Shown in pieces: positions 12,913 to 25,310 of a stretch of 64,000 nt of DNA. The notes beneath the pieces were generated by a model, which was not told the DNA's origin, searched no databases, and was given only the letters and a program-made list of their open reading frames with translations. Origin of the DNA: Certhia americana (lineage: Eukaryota; Chordata; Aves; Passeriformes; Certhiidae); assembly GCA_018697195.1 (NCBI GenBank), contig CM031857.1:98828256-98892255 (forward strand), written 5' to 3'. Both the position numbers and the translations under genes were made by a program. How positions within the stretch are numbered: the stretch's first letter is position 1; each line of letters starts with the position of its first letter.

Positions 12913-12948
12913 TATTTGCATCTTAAAATTTATTTGCATCTTAAAATA
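12913..12948. repeat. 18-bp tandem duplication carrying two octamer motifs
   Basis: The unit TATTTGCATCTTAAAATT occurs twice back to back (12913-12930 and 12931-12948). Each copy holds a perfect POU/Oct octamer, ATTTGCAT, at 12914-12921 and 12932-12939. The duplication itself is plain in the sequence. A regulatory role for the paired octamers is inference. Confidence 0.85.
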
Positions 12949-15900
12949 TTTGTAATTTCTATTTCACAAATCACCATTTTCTTTTAAAAAATACTGTTTC
13001 TCAGTGCTGGTGTAAGCCCTAAATTTAGAGACATGAGGAAAGAATTTCTATTCCTCTACAGTAAGAATTATAGGAGTTTCTGCTTCCATTTCTCCCTTGG
13101 ACCACATTTCAGCCTGAATTTAACCACTCTGGTATACAGAATAGTTAATGTATATCTAAGTGAATGAGATTAAAGAGGAAAGTATGCTTTTGCTTGGAAA
13201 CATGCCATTACATGTTGAACATGTTCAACACAGTGTTGAAAAAGTAAGAACATAAACTGAATAGATTATCCTTTTGTGTTTGCTGAGGTACTTCACAAAG
13301 GACAGGTGTATTATCTTTTTTGATGCGTAAATTAGGCCACAAAAATTGCTTTCACAAACACAAAATCACTTTATTGATCTCTCTCAGTGCGTGCCTAGGT
13401 TTCCAGATGGATTCTAAGCTACAGGGGTCAATTAGATACTGCATACATCTTTAAACTTAACAAATTATCTGAACACAAAATGTTCCCCAAAAAAATAGGT
13501 TGCCATTCATGTGAGCTACATCTTTAAGGAGCGGGAAAGCAACTCATGCTCAGAGGAACATTTCAGTAATTCTTCTCTGAATCTTTAGCTAAGCTATTTC
13601 TTTCTTTCACATTATTTTTGAAACTTTATAAAAGTTTTCTAAACTCTGCATGCTAATTAGATTCTAATCCAATTCACCAGATGTGGGCAGTCATCAGTAC
13701 TCTTCACAAGACTTGTGATTCGAAAAAAAAGCCAAAAAGAAAAAAATCAAAGTTGCTTCAGTTCCTTCTTGCAAGGGAGCACTCTTCAGCATTTTGCTCT
13801 TAACAATATGTCAGCCAGGGCCAGAAGTGAGTAGCACAGGTTACAGTTCTACCTCACACTGAGTTTCTTCTCTCAATAGTTTTTGTATGATTTTCTGTTT
13901 ATTTATGTTTGTGCCTAAATGCAACACCAAAAGCATGAACTGTTTTCAGCTATAACAACAGTATTTTAATTCTTACCAATTTATTTGACAATGCTCCTTT
14001 TTATAAAGGATTTTAGAGTGAGACTCAAACGGAAATAGTTTTAAATGTGATTTGTTTAAGACTCACACTTGCACTTAGGAAATATCCATACAGCAGGGAC
14101 AATAACTAGCAACTATGACATTACATTTAAACACTGGCATCCAATACTTACTCATTAGCATCCTTCTGGAATGCTGCTCCTTCTAAGAAGTTTCATTCTT
14201 TTGCTTTTAAAATAGCTATGATTTCCTAATATGCCTGAAACCCCCTCTGACAAGCTGTACCAACACAGTCAGATTTTTCCCACTTGCACTTTCACATCGT
14301 TTGAATGCATGCATTGTCAGCCTCCTCTGCCTCCACCTCTCCTTTCCTACATTATGTGCAGCACTCATTTGTTTCAGATTATAAAAAGCACTAGTGGATT
14401 CTGAAGCCACTAAAAAGAAGCTGCCGGCATATGGGATCTGTGGGAAATTTGATCCAGTAGGTGAAATAAGACTTAACTTTAGAACTGATAAATAGGATAG
14501 AAGTTTCAGATATTATTACTATAGAATCAGTTGCATTTTTCCTTTTAAAGTTATGCAGAAGAACTGTGGCCATTGCCCTTGCAGAAAACTGCAAGAAACC
14601 TGTTTTTTTTTAGCATTGAGACAGATGGCCCTGGCTTCAAATATAGAAGACCTTCCTACACAAAACAGAGGTGCTGGCACATGATACGTGGGTGAAGGAT
14701 ATTCTGGATACTTGCCTGGGAATGTGTGTACCCAAGAGGTGAGATAGCAGGGTAAGAGAGAAAAAAGGAGATAAAAAAGAAAAAGAAAGCTAAGAAGGAA
14801 GAGAGAAGAGGGAAGCACCAAAGCAGAGGGCTTAGAAGGCATGGTGAAACATGTCAGTGACAGAAGAAAATGCAAAAAGCATCACTTTCTGAGCAGATGG
14901 GGAGTGCATATGTACCTTTACGTGGGGGTTCAGATTACTGCATTGATCACTATTTCTGAATACTAAATGGGGCTTGAGATTAAGAGCAAAGAAATTACTT
15001 TAGTTCAGATGCAGGAGGTGGCAGAGCCCTTCAGACTCCATCCACCTGCCACGTGAGTGGGAAAGGACGCTTCAAGTCCTGCCAGCAGGCAAGGTCATGC
15101 CAGACCCTCAGAGGGTTTCACCCCATAACTGGACCACTTCAGGATCCCTAACTGGAGGCTCTCCCATCCAGGCAGCAACTCGGCAGTCCCGTTCTTGCTC
15201 GCAGTCTTCCGCCCCTGTCGCCTGTCACAGCCGTGGGCTCACGGTCTTTGTCTCCCTCCTGAATAACTCCTCCTGCTTTCAGCCTGTGCTTAATCCTCCA
15301 GGAAACCTCATTCTCCAGAGAAGAAGAGTGCTTCTGTACGTAATCTCCAGACAGCAGCTGTGACCCCGGCACCCAGAAAGGCGATCATTGTGCAGAACTG
15401 TGGTAGCAGGGGTGAACTTCCCCTCTCCCCCCTGCCGCTCATTTAAGGGTTGCTGGAAGCACGCTGTCACTTTATGCGCACACACTGCCAGCAGTGATTT
15501 TCTCAGGCAGCTGTGGGGTACATGTCCCTTCACCCTCATTGCAGGCTACCCTCGAAATCTGCACAACCATCTATTTTATTATTTTTTATTTTGCCTTATA
15601 AGGGATTGAACTTCCCACCTGCCAACAGAAGGAGCACTTGTTTTTTGCATTCGGTCCTTGAGGCTATGGCAGTATTACTGAAAAGTGACTTTGTCCATTT
15701 TTAATATCCAAAAATACAGAACAGCTGTGCTTTCTCTCGAAGTCCTTTTGTATAAGAGTGGCTCTGAAACAATACTAAATTCAAGGCTGCCAAAGCTCAG
15801 ACCTGAATGACCTGAAAAATTGCCTGTTTTTTTCTTTTCTTTTTTTTATACTAGCTCTCAAGACACCCTATACTACCAACATGTCAGTAACGCAACAGGT

Positions 15901-16779
15901 GTTATTTTAAGGCAGAAAAATTTGAACAATGTAATTCTTCATGGCAGGCTTATCAGCCTTTTAGTACACTCAGCTTTTATTATTCTGACACAAGGCAAAC
16001 TTACGTAACAGCACAGTTCGTACTAATTTACGGGATAACAACATGGATGTTGAGTTTGGAACACTGCACTTTTGTTTCAGACTGTGGATATTTCCCATAC
16101 TCCTAAGAAAGGCATATGCTGTGCAAACACTTTTTAAAGCATCCAAGTGGAATTCAATATATTGAAAGAAGCTAAAGTATTCTGGAGTGATTAACAAACA
16201 TGCTTCAGCAGAATGGCACAAAAGGATAATTAAGAACTAAACCCACAGATATACTGAGACAACTAAAATCTCTCCAATTTCTTCTGCAATTGATCAGAAA
16301 AGTCCACTGATGGTGCACAGACAAGTGGTTCCAGATCACTGCCAAGTAACTACAAACCTTCCCATCTTCTAATGCAAATTCTCACTTTTGGAGGATTTAA
16401 GAGCTCCTGTATGGAGACAGTGAGGATATATGTGGTCACAAAGCTGAACAATATTCTTTCTCTTGCCTAATGTTTCTTCTTCACAGGCAGAAGAGCACTG
16501 GAAACCATCCACCCAGAATGCTGGTCTCTGGCAGAATAAGAGTCAGAAGAAAAATGGTATTAGAAAGACAGAGCTGTCTGAAATGGGAAAAATACCAGGG
16601 GAAAAATGATATGACTTCTTAGTTTTCCAAAATTAGCCTGTTTGACTTACCCTTCATCCCAAAGGACAAATACAAAACTCCTGAAGGACAAAGAAATGCC
16701 TTTCTCCTCTAACTCAACAGAATTTTTCCAGACTCTGCCTATGCAATCCAAGTCATCATCTCCCCACTGAGACAACACA
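12949..16779. other. Unique non-coding sequence
   Basis: AT-rich sequence without a recognisable gene or repeat. A homeodomain-like cluster (GCATGCTAATTAG) lies near 13650. A purine-rich stretch at about 14755-14830 gives a leucine/phenylalanine-rich frame on the minus strand (14519-14875), which is compositional and not a likely protein. Confidence 0.55.
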
Positions 16780-16807
16780 GTGAAAAGTAAATGGTGAAAA
16801 GTAAATG
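16780..16807. repeat. 14-bp tandem duplication
   Basis: The unit GTGAAAAGTAAATG occurs twice exactly, head to tail, followed by GTCACC. Perfect identity suggests a recent slippage or small duplication. Confidence 0.85.
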
Positions 16808-17644
16808 GTCACCATTAATCTTAGCAAAATGGATCACAGAAATGTTATTTTCTTTCCTCTCGCCCTTCCCAAAGTCTCCTATTCACTCCTTGAAACATTA
16901 TTGATATCAATGTCCTCCACCAGAAAAGAAAAACAACTTAAAATCATTCTCATGAATCATAATGAAAAAATTTGCACAAAAAATCACACTGAGAGTGTCT
17001 TCTCAAAGGCTGAGAGAGATTTCCAGGAGGGATTTTACACTGAACTACTATTTGAACACCTTTAAAACACACTTTCCCTTCCCTCATTGACTAGAAATAT
17101 ACTTAACAGAGGTACATGCACACACACATTCCTGCTAGCTGTGGCACACATCTTCAGGACTAGAAAACCTGATGATGAAAGACAGTTTGCTCCCACAGGC
17201 TGGAGAAAAGCTCTCAGCTGTAACTCCAGGTAGGTCAGCCATTCCCACTCATGTCTGCTCCCCTTCTCTCTTTAAAAACAAACACTTGCAAACTATCTGC
17301 CACATTACTGCCCACACACAGGTTACCCTCAGTATCTGAACATTTATACCAGAACCCATCCCTTCTGCAGATGAGGTACGACCAACCTATTGACATGCTG
17401 AGGACCCCATCCCATAGTGACAAAGGACTGCAGGCAGCAATGTGCCATGAAAATTCAAACATTATCATGTATAGTCAGTGAGTATCAGTGCTACTTCAGG
17501 CAGCTGGCATCAGCAGTGCCTTCCTCATCAAGTGCCTCACAGTGAGTAAGCAGCTCTGGGGCAGATCTGTAATCTCTGCAGATGCTGTTTGCCTGTCTTC
17601 ATCATGTCTACACAAATGAACATATGGCCTTTTAGCACAAGCCC

Positions 17645-17835
17645 AGCTTACACAGTCATTAATTAGATATAATTTCAGCCTGTTCGATGTATTTGATACA
17701 AAAATCTGTCCTCTGGCAGGAATGCCCTTGTGGTATAGAAACTTTGTCTCTTTGTGAATTGACTCATCTGATGAGGAAAAGCAATAATTTTGCTTGTGAC
17801 CAGGGAAATAATTGTTAATTACAAATGCAGGTACA
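17645..17835. promoter_or_regulatory. Enhancer-like block with homeodomain and AP-1 motifs
   Basis: Known motif cores crowd into 190 bp: TTAATTAG at 17659-17666, a TEAD-like GGAATG near 17719, a perfect AP-1 site TGACTCA at 17760-17766, and TTAATTA at 17815-17821. Several other AT-rich TAAT cores lie between. The texture (short AT-rich cores separated by unique mixed sequence, no repeat similarity) resembles vertebrate conserved non-coding enhancers. Conservation itself cannot be seen from one sequence. Confidence 0.3.
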
Positions 17836-20800
17836 GCAGTCTAAACACACCTGAACTTTTGGATTCCTTCTCACTCTCCCTAGTTCTCACCACAAGCAGA
17901 AGATGGGCACTCCCCTCTCTCCCTTCAGCATGTGATACCCAAGATATTCTCCAAAAGCACTATCACGGCTCAGCAAGGCATTGCAATGCCTGTAATTCAG
18001 TCCTGCTGCCAGGCTCAGAGAGTTAGTCACAAAACTCCTGGGAAAGTACATGGATGCAATTATCCTATATGTAGATACACCTCATGGCTCTATGTACATA
18101 GTAGACTTTGTGAATTGTTGCACTTCATTCATTTTTAAGTGAATAATCAAGAAAGAGGATTAATTAAGGCTGAAGACTCAGAAAAGTTGGTATGAAAAAA
18201 ATACATATTTGGTAAAAGATAGTAAATTTTTGTTCAGATCTTGCCACATTGCTTCATTTTCTCGCACAGCAGCACAAAACAACACCAGCACATATACAGC
18301 CCCAGACAGGGGGGCTGCTACTCAGAGCACAGGATGGCCCAAAGAAGAACTTTGAGCTGTGCTCTCTTCCTTCATTATGCACAGCGAAGCACCATGCAGG
18401 AATCTGCAGTGCAGCACTGTTTGCAGAAAAGCATAACAAATTCAAGAAGTTTGTAAGAACTTCCCACTGACATATGAGGTGCAAAGTGCCAGTTTATGAG
18501 GACAGAGACCTGACCTACGGGCACAGCCTGGAGTTAGTGGGGAGAGGACCTTCTGTGTGAAATGTGAGGAATCTTCAGCAAAGCAGGTACTTCACAGAAA
18601 AAATGTGAGGATATAACAACAACAGAAAAAGCATTTGAGGGATAACATCCAGTTGAATGATTCATCTTTGATGGTACTGAACTACTCCTGAACTACTATA
18701 AAAGAATTTAAAAAAATTTCTCTTAGTAGTTCTTGATTATATACCAGTTACAGAACAAAGCACCCAATAATAGTGGCCCTTCAATATATGGTAATGGCTA
18801 GAGGTGCTTTTCTGTGGAAACAGACAGTCAGTAAGCTCTTTCCCTTGGAAGTTAGCTGGTTAACGGGTTTCCCCTTCAACCCTATAATGTTTGAACATGC
18901 TTATTTTTGGCTAAGCAAATAAATGTACTTGAAAGTGCATTGATGCCCACTTTCATGTGAACCTTCCTGAATTTTTTTTCCTGGAGATACAAGTCTCTCA
19001 CAGAACTGAACAGTCATAAATTATATATAAATATGATTATTATGATAAACAATTAACTGTAAGTTTTCTGCTGTGTTTCATTGTGTGGATTATGCTTTAA
19101 GACTGATTTCCAGCAGATTCTCAGTATTAGCAGGAAAGATACATTTTAAACATCTACGCTATATGAACAATGCTGTCCTTATGTTGTATATTCATCCTTT
19201 CTCAGTTCCTGATTTCCAACTGATTAGAATTAACTTAGCAGTCACTATTTTAATGTAATTCTTCACTATCAGCTTGTGAAGTTGTGAATGGCTGACAGTT
19301 ATCTCTGTTAATAAACCCTGGTATCCTCCTCATGCCTCTCTCCAGATGAGGCACCTTCAAGCAGGCGCAAGACAGTGCTCAGTGGTGTCTGTACAATACA
19401 GGGTTCCTTACTGTTATCCATTTTATGTCCATCGACTGCATCACTGTTTCTACAAACTGAAGAATTCCAGGTTTGTTTGATGTCTTCGCCATCTCTATCC
19501 CTTTCGCATAAGAAAGTTAAGAAGAGTGATGACAAGAAGTTGGTAATGAAAGAATCACTGAACATAGTTGATATTCACATGGAACACTCTAGAGAAAGAT
19601 CTGGCACCTTGAGACCTCCACCTGTTCTAACAGGCAGGAGACAAACCACAGCACTGGCCCAACACCTGGTGACACAGGGCTGTATCAGGCCAGGGTGTCA
19701 CAAGACAGGTATGGGGACAAGACCGGCTTTCATCAGAAGGTGACTTTCTTACTGGAATTTAACTGGAGGTAGTATACCCACATAAAGACCCACCAGGCTA
19801 GACTGAGCCTGGTACTCCTTCCAAAACCCACAGGGCATGCTTAAATGGTACTGCAGAGTCACAAAGAAAATGAAAAGGTTTGGAGTACAAGAGATGTTCA
19901 GTTTCTCTCTCAACATTTCCATGGTCTATATTTTGCAGCTCAAACCATGTGAACCTGCCATGAGGGGAGTAAAGCCCTCAGGAGTTTTGGTTTGAGAAAA
20001 GTGGACACCTAAATCAGCAGGAAGTTTGCATCCATTTGGGTGTAAAGCACAACATTCACATCTGACACTTGTGAAAGGGCAGGAGCCCCAAGCTGGCACA
20101 GTCTAAGCAAAGAGAAGAAAGGCTTGCTGGACAAATTTCCCATCTCTAACCTTGTTGAGTCCAGTAGAAGCTGCTCTCAAGCAATGCTGTTACACATCAG
20201 ATCTGGTTCTGATAGCAATCTTCAGACAGCAATCTGCTTCTAAAAGTTATCTGAAGAGTGAAACTTAACTGCATGTAAAAGCCTCGAAGACCTGGTCCTA
20301 CTCTCTCCATAGGGCACTGATCTGGATTTTTGTCCTGTATTTTCTTTTGTTTCCTCTGGTGCCCAAACAAATGCTCTGCTAGAACAGATTATAATGTGCA
20401 TCATCCCTTCCTGTGGTGAAAAGACTATGAAGCAAGCCCACATTTCTTTCCACTGCCAAACTCACTTAGACATTCTGGCAACACAGGACACATTCTTTAT
20501 GTTATCTGGCAGCTAGTGTCTGACAGCTGTTCAGCAGCCTATCTGAAAAAAAACCTGATGGCCTCACTCCAGTTCCTGACAGATTTATTCCAGATCACAA
20601 AGCTTCCAGATTATTATAGCCCACAAGACTTTATCCAGTGAGTCCTCCATCATCTCACTGTCTTCTACCTTTCCTACAAGGCTATGACATTTCTTCTGGA
20701 GAAAGACAGCTAATGTGGTATCTTGAAAGAATTGGCCAGATGAGGAACCTACGAAATTTATGGCTTAGTTCTTTCACAGATGAATCATCAGCATAATAAA

Positions 20801-21540
20801 GAGTATTACTTATTAGTAGCATGCATTTTGTGTTCCAGCTTCCAGACACTGGAACTTGTTATGCCACTGCCTTATGAATCCAAACTCTGTCCACTGGTGG
20901 AAATATTCCCCCAAACAGAGACTGACCTGCTCTTGGATCATAGCAAAAGCTCACAGCTCCCTCATAGCTTTTCTACAATTACTGTTCTCCTTGCAACTCG
21001 TGTGAATCAAACCCTTTCACACAGTACTGAATCTTCATCATTCCTGTAACTGGGGATCAGCTGCATCCCTCCTCCAGTGCTCTACAGCAAGACCTCACAT
21101 TCCATTATTCATCACAAACTGTATGGGCCTCAAACTGCAATTTATTCCTCTCTTGGATTGTGACATTTGGGTTCTAGATGCAATCCGTTTTTCAACTATA
21201 TCAATACTCTATCTTCATCACCTACTGGTTAAATTAATTAAAAATCAGATTATCTTTCTCCCCTATCCATGCACCACTTCCTCCACTTCAACATCTACTT
21301 GAAGCCCACTGGACTTTTATGAAGACATTTTATGTCATGTATAATTTATTCACAATAGCATTTCTTTACTGTTTAAATGGTGTGACCAAAATTTTCCTAT
21401 GTATTTTTTTCCCTTATTTGTTAATAAGAATGTAACAGCCACCCTTAATTAGACTGGTTGGACTATGCAGCTTGGGTACTTCATGAATAGCTAATATTAA
21501 AGGAATTACTTTACCACTTCTAAGGGTGGTGGGGAGAGAC
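17836..21540. other. Unique non-coding sequence
   Basis: No exon or repeat family recognised. Frames up to 122 codons (19375-19743) show no domain or signal. AT-rich runs lie around 18660-18720 and 19020-19060. Confidence 0.55.
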
Positions 21541-21559
21541 AAAAAAAAAAAAAAAAAAA
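21541..21559 (+). repeat. A19 homopolymer
   Basis: An uninterrupted A run of about 19 bases following a GGGGAGAGAC stretch. It is a simple repeat. Confidence 0.9.
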
Positions 21560-22840
21560 TCCAGGGATTTCTTTTTGAGTCACAGCTAACAGCCACAAAG
21601 ACTTTCATCTCAGCTCTGCAGTGTGACAGTTTAAAATAGCTTCTGCAACTTTATACAGCATAGAAGATACATCTCAACACTATTTGTTTGAGTTTTCAGG
21701 AAAAAAAATATTCTTCAGATCTATCTGAAAATGAAACACTTTGTCTTTCATGAACACTATATAGTGCTACCTGAGATCTGTACTCCTCCTTGTCACAAAC
21801 CACCTTAGAAAATAAGCATTAAGGACACCAATAAGAAGAATGTGACCAGAAATTAAATTGCCTTACCCATCTCCTTCCAGCCTAGACCACACACCTCATT
21901 GATATAGAATTTCTTTGATGTTAATAGCTCAGAATTTCTATGGACCTACAATGGGATAGCAGTGACACATCCATGTTAAAAATTAAGATGACCTGAATTA
22001 ATGAATTACTTCTGAATAGCAAGAAAGGAAACGTAGAACAGAGAAATATAACATTTTCTGGAAACCATAATGATTTTCTGCTGAAATATTTAAACTTAGT
22101 TAATGCCAAGGAGTTTTCCCTTTTTGATCTATTGGATTAGGAAGTAATACAAAATACATGCCTTTTTGATCATCTTGAATCTCTCCAGCAACAGGCAATC
22201 AATAGCCTTTCCAACAACCACAGAGTAATCAAAAAAGATTACAGAGGATTAAAACTGAATATCCTTGATACTTTAAATATTTAGTTTAGGTCTTGTGAAA
22301 ATTTAACATTTAACATGTTTTGAAGCACATACTTACTTGGAAAAAATCCTGGAGTTTTGCTGGGAGAAGAAGTGTTAGAAAGCGCTGCTATTTATTTTTC
22401 CCAGCATACAGGGTCTAGTGGTGTGAGACAGGATCCTTCTATATTGGTCCTGGCAAAGTAAAGCTATACAGTATTTTAAACTTACCTTTTCCATTCACCA
22501 ACACATTTTTATGCACATAATGGAAATCGAGGCTGGCCATACTTGTTCAGAGATAGTTACAACTGACAGTCCTCACAAAGTGGCCAAGGAGTACCAAACA
22601 CACCCACCCATTGATCCATGGCTGCAGGATAACATCCTGAAGGAACAGCAGCTGCCTGCACTGGACTCCTGACTCGAGTTGCTCACCAGCTATCTGCTGC
22701 TGGAGACTTCTCACTTCTACCAAGACCACTCCCTCCCCATTTCTCTGCAGCTGTCAGCAATCATGCAGAAAATACAACTGTATAATAGAACAGCAAATTC
22801 ACCCAATAGCACAGATATTACACATACAAAGAAGATTAGT
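21560..22840. other. Unique non-coding sequence
   Basis: AT-rich sequence with nothing recognisable. Frames are all short. Confidence 0.5.
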
Positions 22841-23145
22841 ATCACAGAATTTAGGTTGTAGGGATTCCTGGCAGTTTCCAGTTCAATGCCCAGGCCAAAG
22901 CAGGATCAGTTACAGCAGATTGCTCATGGCTTTGTCTAGTTCTGCATTGAGTATCTCTAAGGATGTTCTCAGCCTCCTTGGACAATGTCTTCCAATGCTT
23001 AACCACTCTCAAAGGGAAAAGAAAGTATTTCCTTGGACCTCACTGGCAGTTCTTGTGTTCTGGCTTGAGGACATGTTTTTTCATACTAATATTCTGTATC
23101 TCCAAGATGAACCTGGTGTCTTCTTCAAAATCTTCCAATTAGGAC
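22841..23145 (-). mobile_element. CR1 LINE fragment, old, 3' end
   Basis: Read on the plus strand, it starts with the complement of the CR1 tail (ATCACAGAATTTAGGTTG) and continues through the usual complementary landmarks of the CR1 3' region: the truncated AAGCAGG...CAGCAG segment, a GTCTAGTTCTGCATTGA stretch and the TTAACCACTCTCA segment. The element therefore runs right to left, with its 3' end at 22841. Heavy divergence and small indels mark it as old. Only the last 300 bp or so survives. A/C-rich simple sequence (23163-23200) follows its truncated end. Confidence 0.8.
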
Positions 23146-23162
23146 ATGAAAGACTATCCACA

Positions 23163-23200
23163 TAACAAACAAACAAAGAAATTAAAAAACAACAACAAAC
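23163..23200. repeat. A/C-rich simple sequence
   Basis: AAAC-type units followed by AAC units over about 38 bp, directly beyond the truncated 5' end of the CR1 fragment. It is low-complexity sequence. Confidence 0.6.
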
Positions 23201-25184
23201 TTGTTTTCTTTCCCCTATTTAAACCATTTCAGCCAAATCTGAAACTGGTATACTCTTTAAAGCATTTTACAATCACACATTTTTTATGGAGGAGTGGAAA
23301 ACATTTGGGGAAAAAAACACTTTAAGAAGATGTACAGAAAGATCCTATTGAAAACTTATTCTGCATATTCACCAATTTCAAAAGAAAACTGACTACTCTC
23401 TATTAAAAAGCAAAGAAAGGAAAAATTTCCTTTGTTAGTGCCAAAATCTTCAAGTCTTTTAAAAAAATATAAAAATAAAAGAAATCACATCCTGTAGTTC
23501 AAAAAGCTGCTGCAAGAATCAACACAGCATTTTTTTCTCCCAGGAAGAAGAAAGTTAGTTTCCCATCAGGCGATCACGACTGAAACAATTCATCCGCATT
23601 GTGATTAAATGAAACTTTTAAAATGTACTCAAAAGCTACATTCTTTGCTGTAAGGAAGAATGACCTCCCTCATAATGAACTCTGAGACTAACAGCCAGCT
23701 TACAGAAGTTTTATAATGGCCAGTTTTGGCTTCAGAGTAACTGGTAGCTTCATTTTGCGTGTTGCATAGCAGATTTGGGAGCCTGCTGAGGCATTGAAGA
23801 ACAGGACTCAAAAGTCTGCACTGAGGTTGGAAGATGTTATTTTTATATTAAATATACTATAAACTGAAATCTAGCTTTTATTTTATTTTGGTATTTTGAT
23901 AAGCACCTACAATTGGATTATTTAAGGCAATTTCAAATGCTGTGTTTTAAATAAGTGAGAAAATGTTTTAAATGAATGAGAAGATAGCTCTTGATGCACT
24001 AGAGACAATGAGTTGGATCACAGGATGGGCAACACTCCTGAATACAGTTTGCCTGCTAAGAGCCATCCATGTAAGAGCCAAAAGACATCCTATCTGCACC
24101 AGAAAAACATAACTTATGAAGGAAAGCTGAGGGAAAGCTAGGGTGATGAACTACAGGACCAGAGGATTGGATAGATCAGCTGCAGAACACACCTGCCATA
24201 AGAGGTGCACCCCACCACTGCACATCACACAATTAAATGTTAAGAACAGCTTTTCTTATAGATGGATGCACAATTGGCAAAGTTGAGATAGTAGTTTGCT
24301 AGTGAAAAATGTCTCTTAACCACAACTTTTGGGGTCAACACCAAACTAATAATCCTATTCCAGAGACCTCATTTTATCTTAATCATCAAGAAGGCATTCC
24401 TTTAGTCAAAAGATCATTAAACAAACAAAAAAAAGAATTTTGTTTGCATTGCAACACCCAATCTTTAATTTTGCAGGACTCCTGACTAGAACAATCTAAT
24501 TAATCTAATTGAAGAATGAGTCAAGTGGGAGTGGGGATGGCTGGAAGTATTCACGGTGACCTGTAGTTTCCATACATTTTTCTCCAGCACACACACAATA
24601 TTGTCAGGGGTGCAAGGGTAGCATGGGAGGACATGCACAAATTAGATTCTCTCTAGCTTGTGTCATTATTAACCACAAACCAAGTCAGAAGGAAAGAGAT
24701 GCAAGAACAAGCTGTACGAATTCGTTTCATCTGAAATGAAGGGTGAAACACCACAATTTCACTGAAGTCCCCATGAAACCAAATCAGCTTTGATGAGTCT
24801 GAATTGATGCCCCTCATTCTTGCCTGCACTTTCTCTACAGGCATATCCAGCAGCAGGGATTGCCACAGCCCTTCAGGCATGACAATCTTCTCTCCACTGG
24901 CCTGTATCTGCATCTGTGTTACTACTTGTTGTAGCACAGCAATGGAGATAAGCAAAATATTTGCCATTTTCTTTCCTCTGTAATTTAAATCTACTTTCTG
25001 GCTGCAGAAGCAAGTGCATGTTAAACACTTAAGTACCATAGAAGTCCTAAGACTTAGGCTTGATGAACTCCAGGGAAAAATGTGATTCTGCACTAGCATG
25101 AAGTACAGAATGCAATTACAACGACTACAAATATTTTATGTAGAAGATTTATTGGCAAACCTCCACAGGGCCTGTAATCCCTAG
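23201..25184. other. Unique non-coding sequence
   Basis: Contains the longest uninterrupted frame of the window (24653-25099, minus strand, 148 codons), discussed under findings and not called as a gene. A 9-bp direct duplication, AATCTAATT twice, sits at 24493-24510. No repeat family recognised. Confidence 0.5.
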
Positions 25185-25310
25185 CACAATTTCCTGTGCT
25201 CTTATTAGAGGAAGATAACCTTTTGGCAATTGTTTGTATAAGATGACAGTAATTGCTCATGATAAAGAGCCTAATTAGTGGAAGATAAAGTATTACATTA
25301 AAGGAAGTGA
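25185..25310. promoter_or_regulatory. Enhancer-like block with duplicated TAAT-GATA module
   Basis: A 15-base module, ATTAG(A/T)GGAAGATAA, occurs at 25204-25218 and again at 25274-25288, matching at 14 of 15 positions with 70 bp between starts. Each copy joins a homeodomain-like core to a GATA site (AGATAA), and the second overlaps the palindrome CTAATTAG (25271-25278). A third GATA-like TGATAA lies at about 25259, and a CAATTG E-box followed by a forkhead-like TTTGT lies between the copies. Spaced repetition of a composite site suggests a cis-regulatory element. No target gene is visible. Confidence 0.35.

Noticed and set aside
14519..14875. 118-codon hydrophobic minus-strand frame
   Set aside because: The Leu/Phe/Ser-rich peptide is the complement of a purine-rich AAG/GAA stretch, not a membrane protein.
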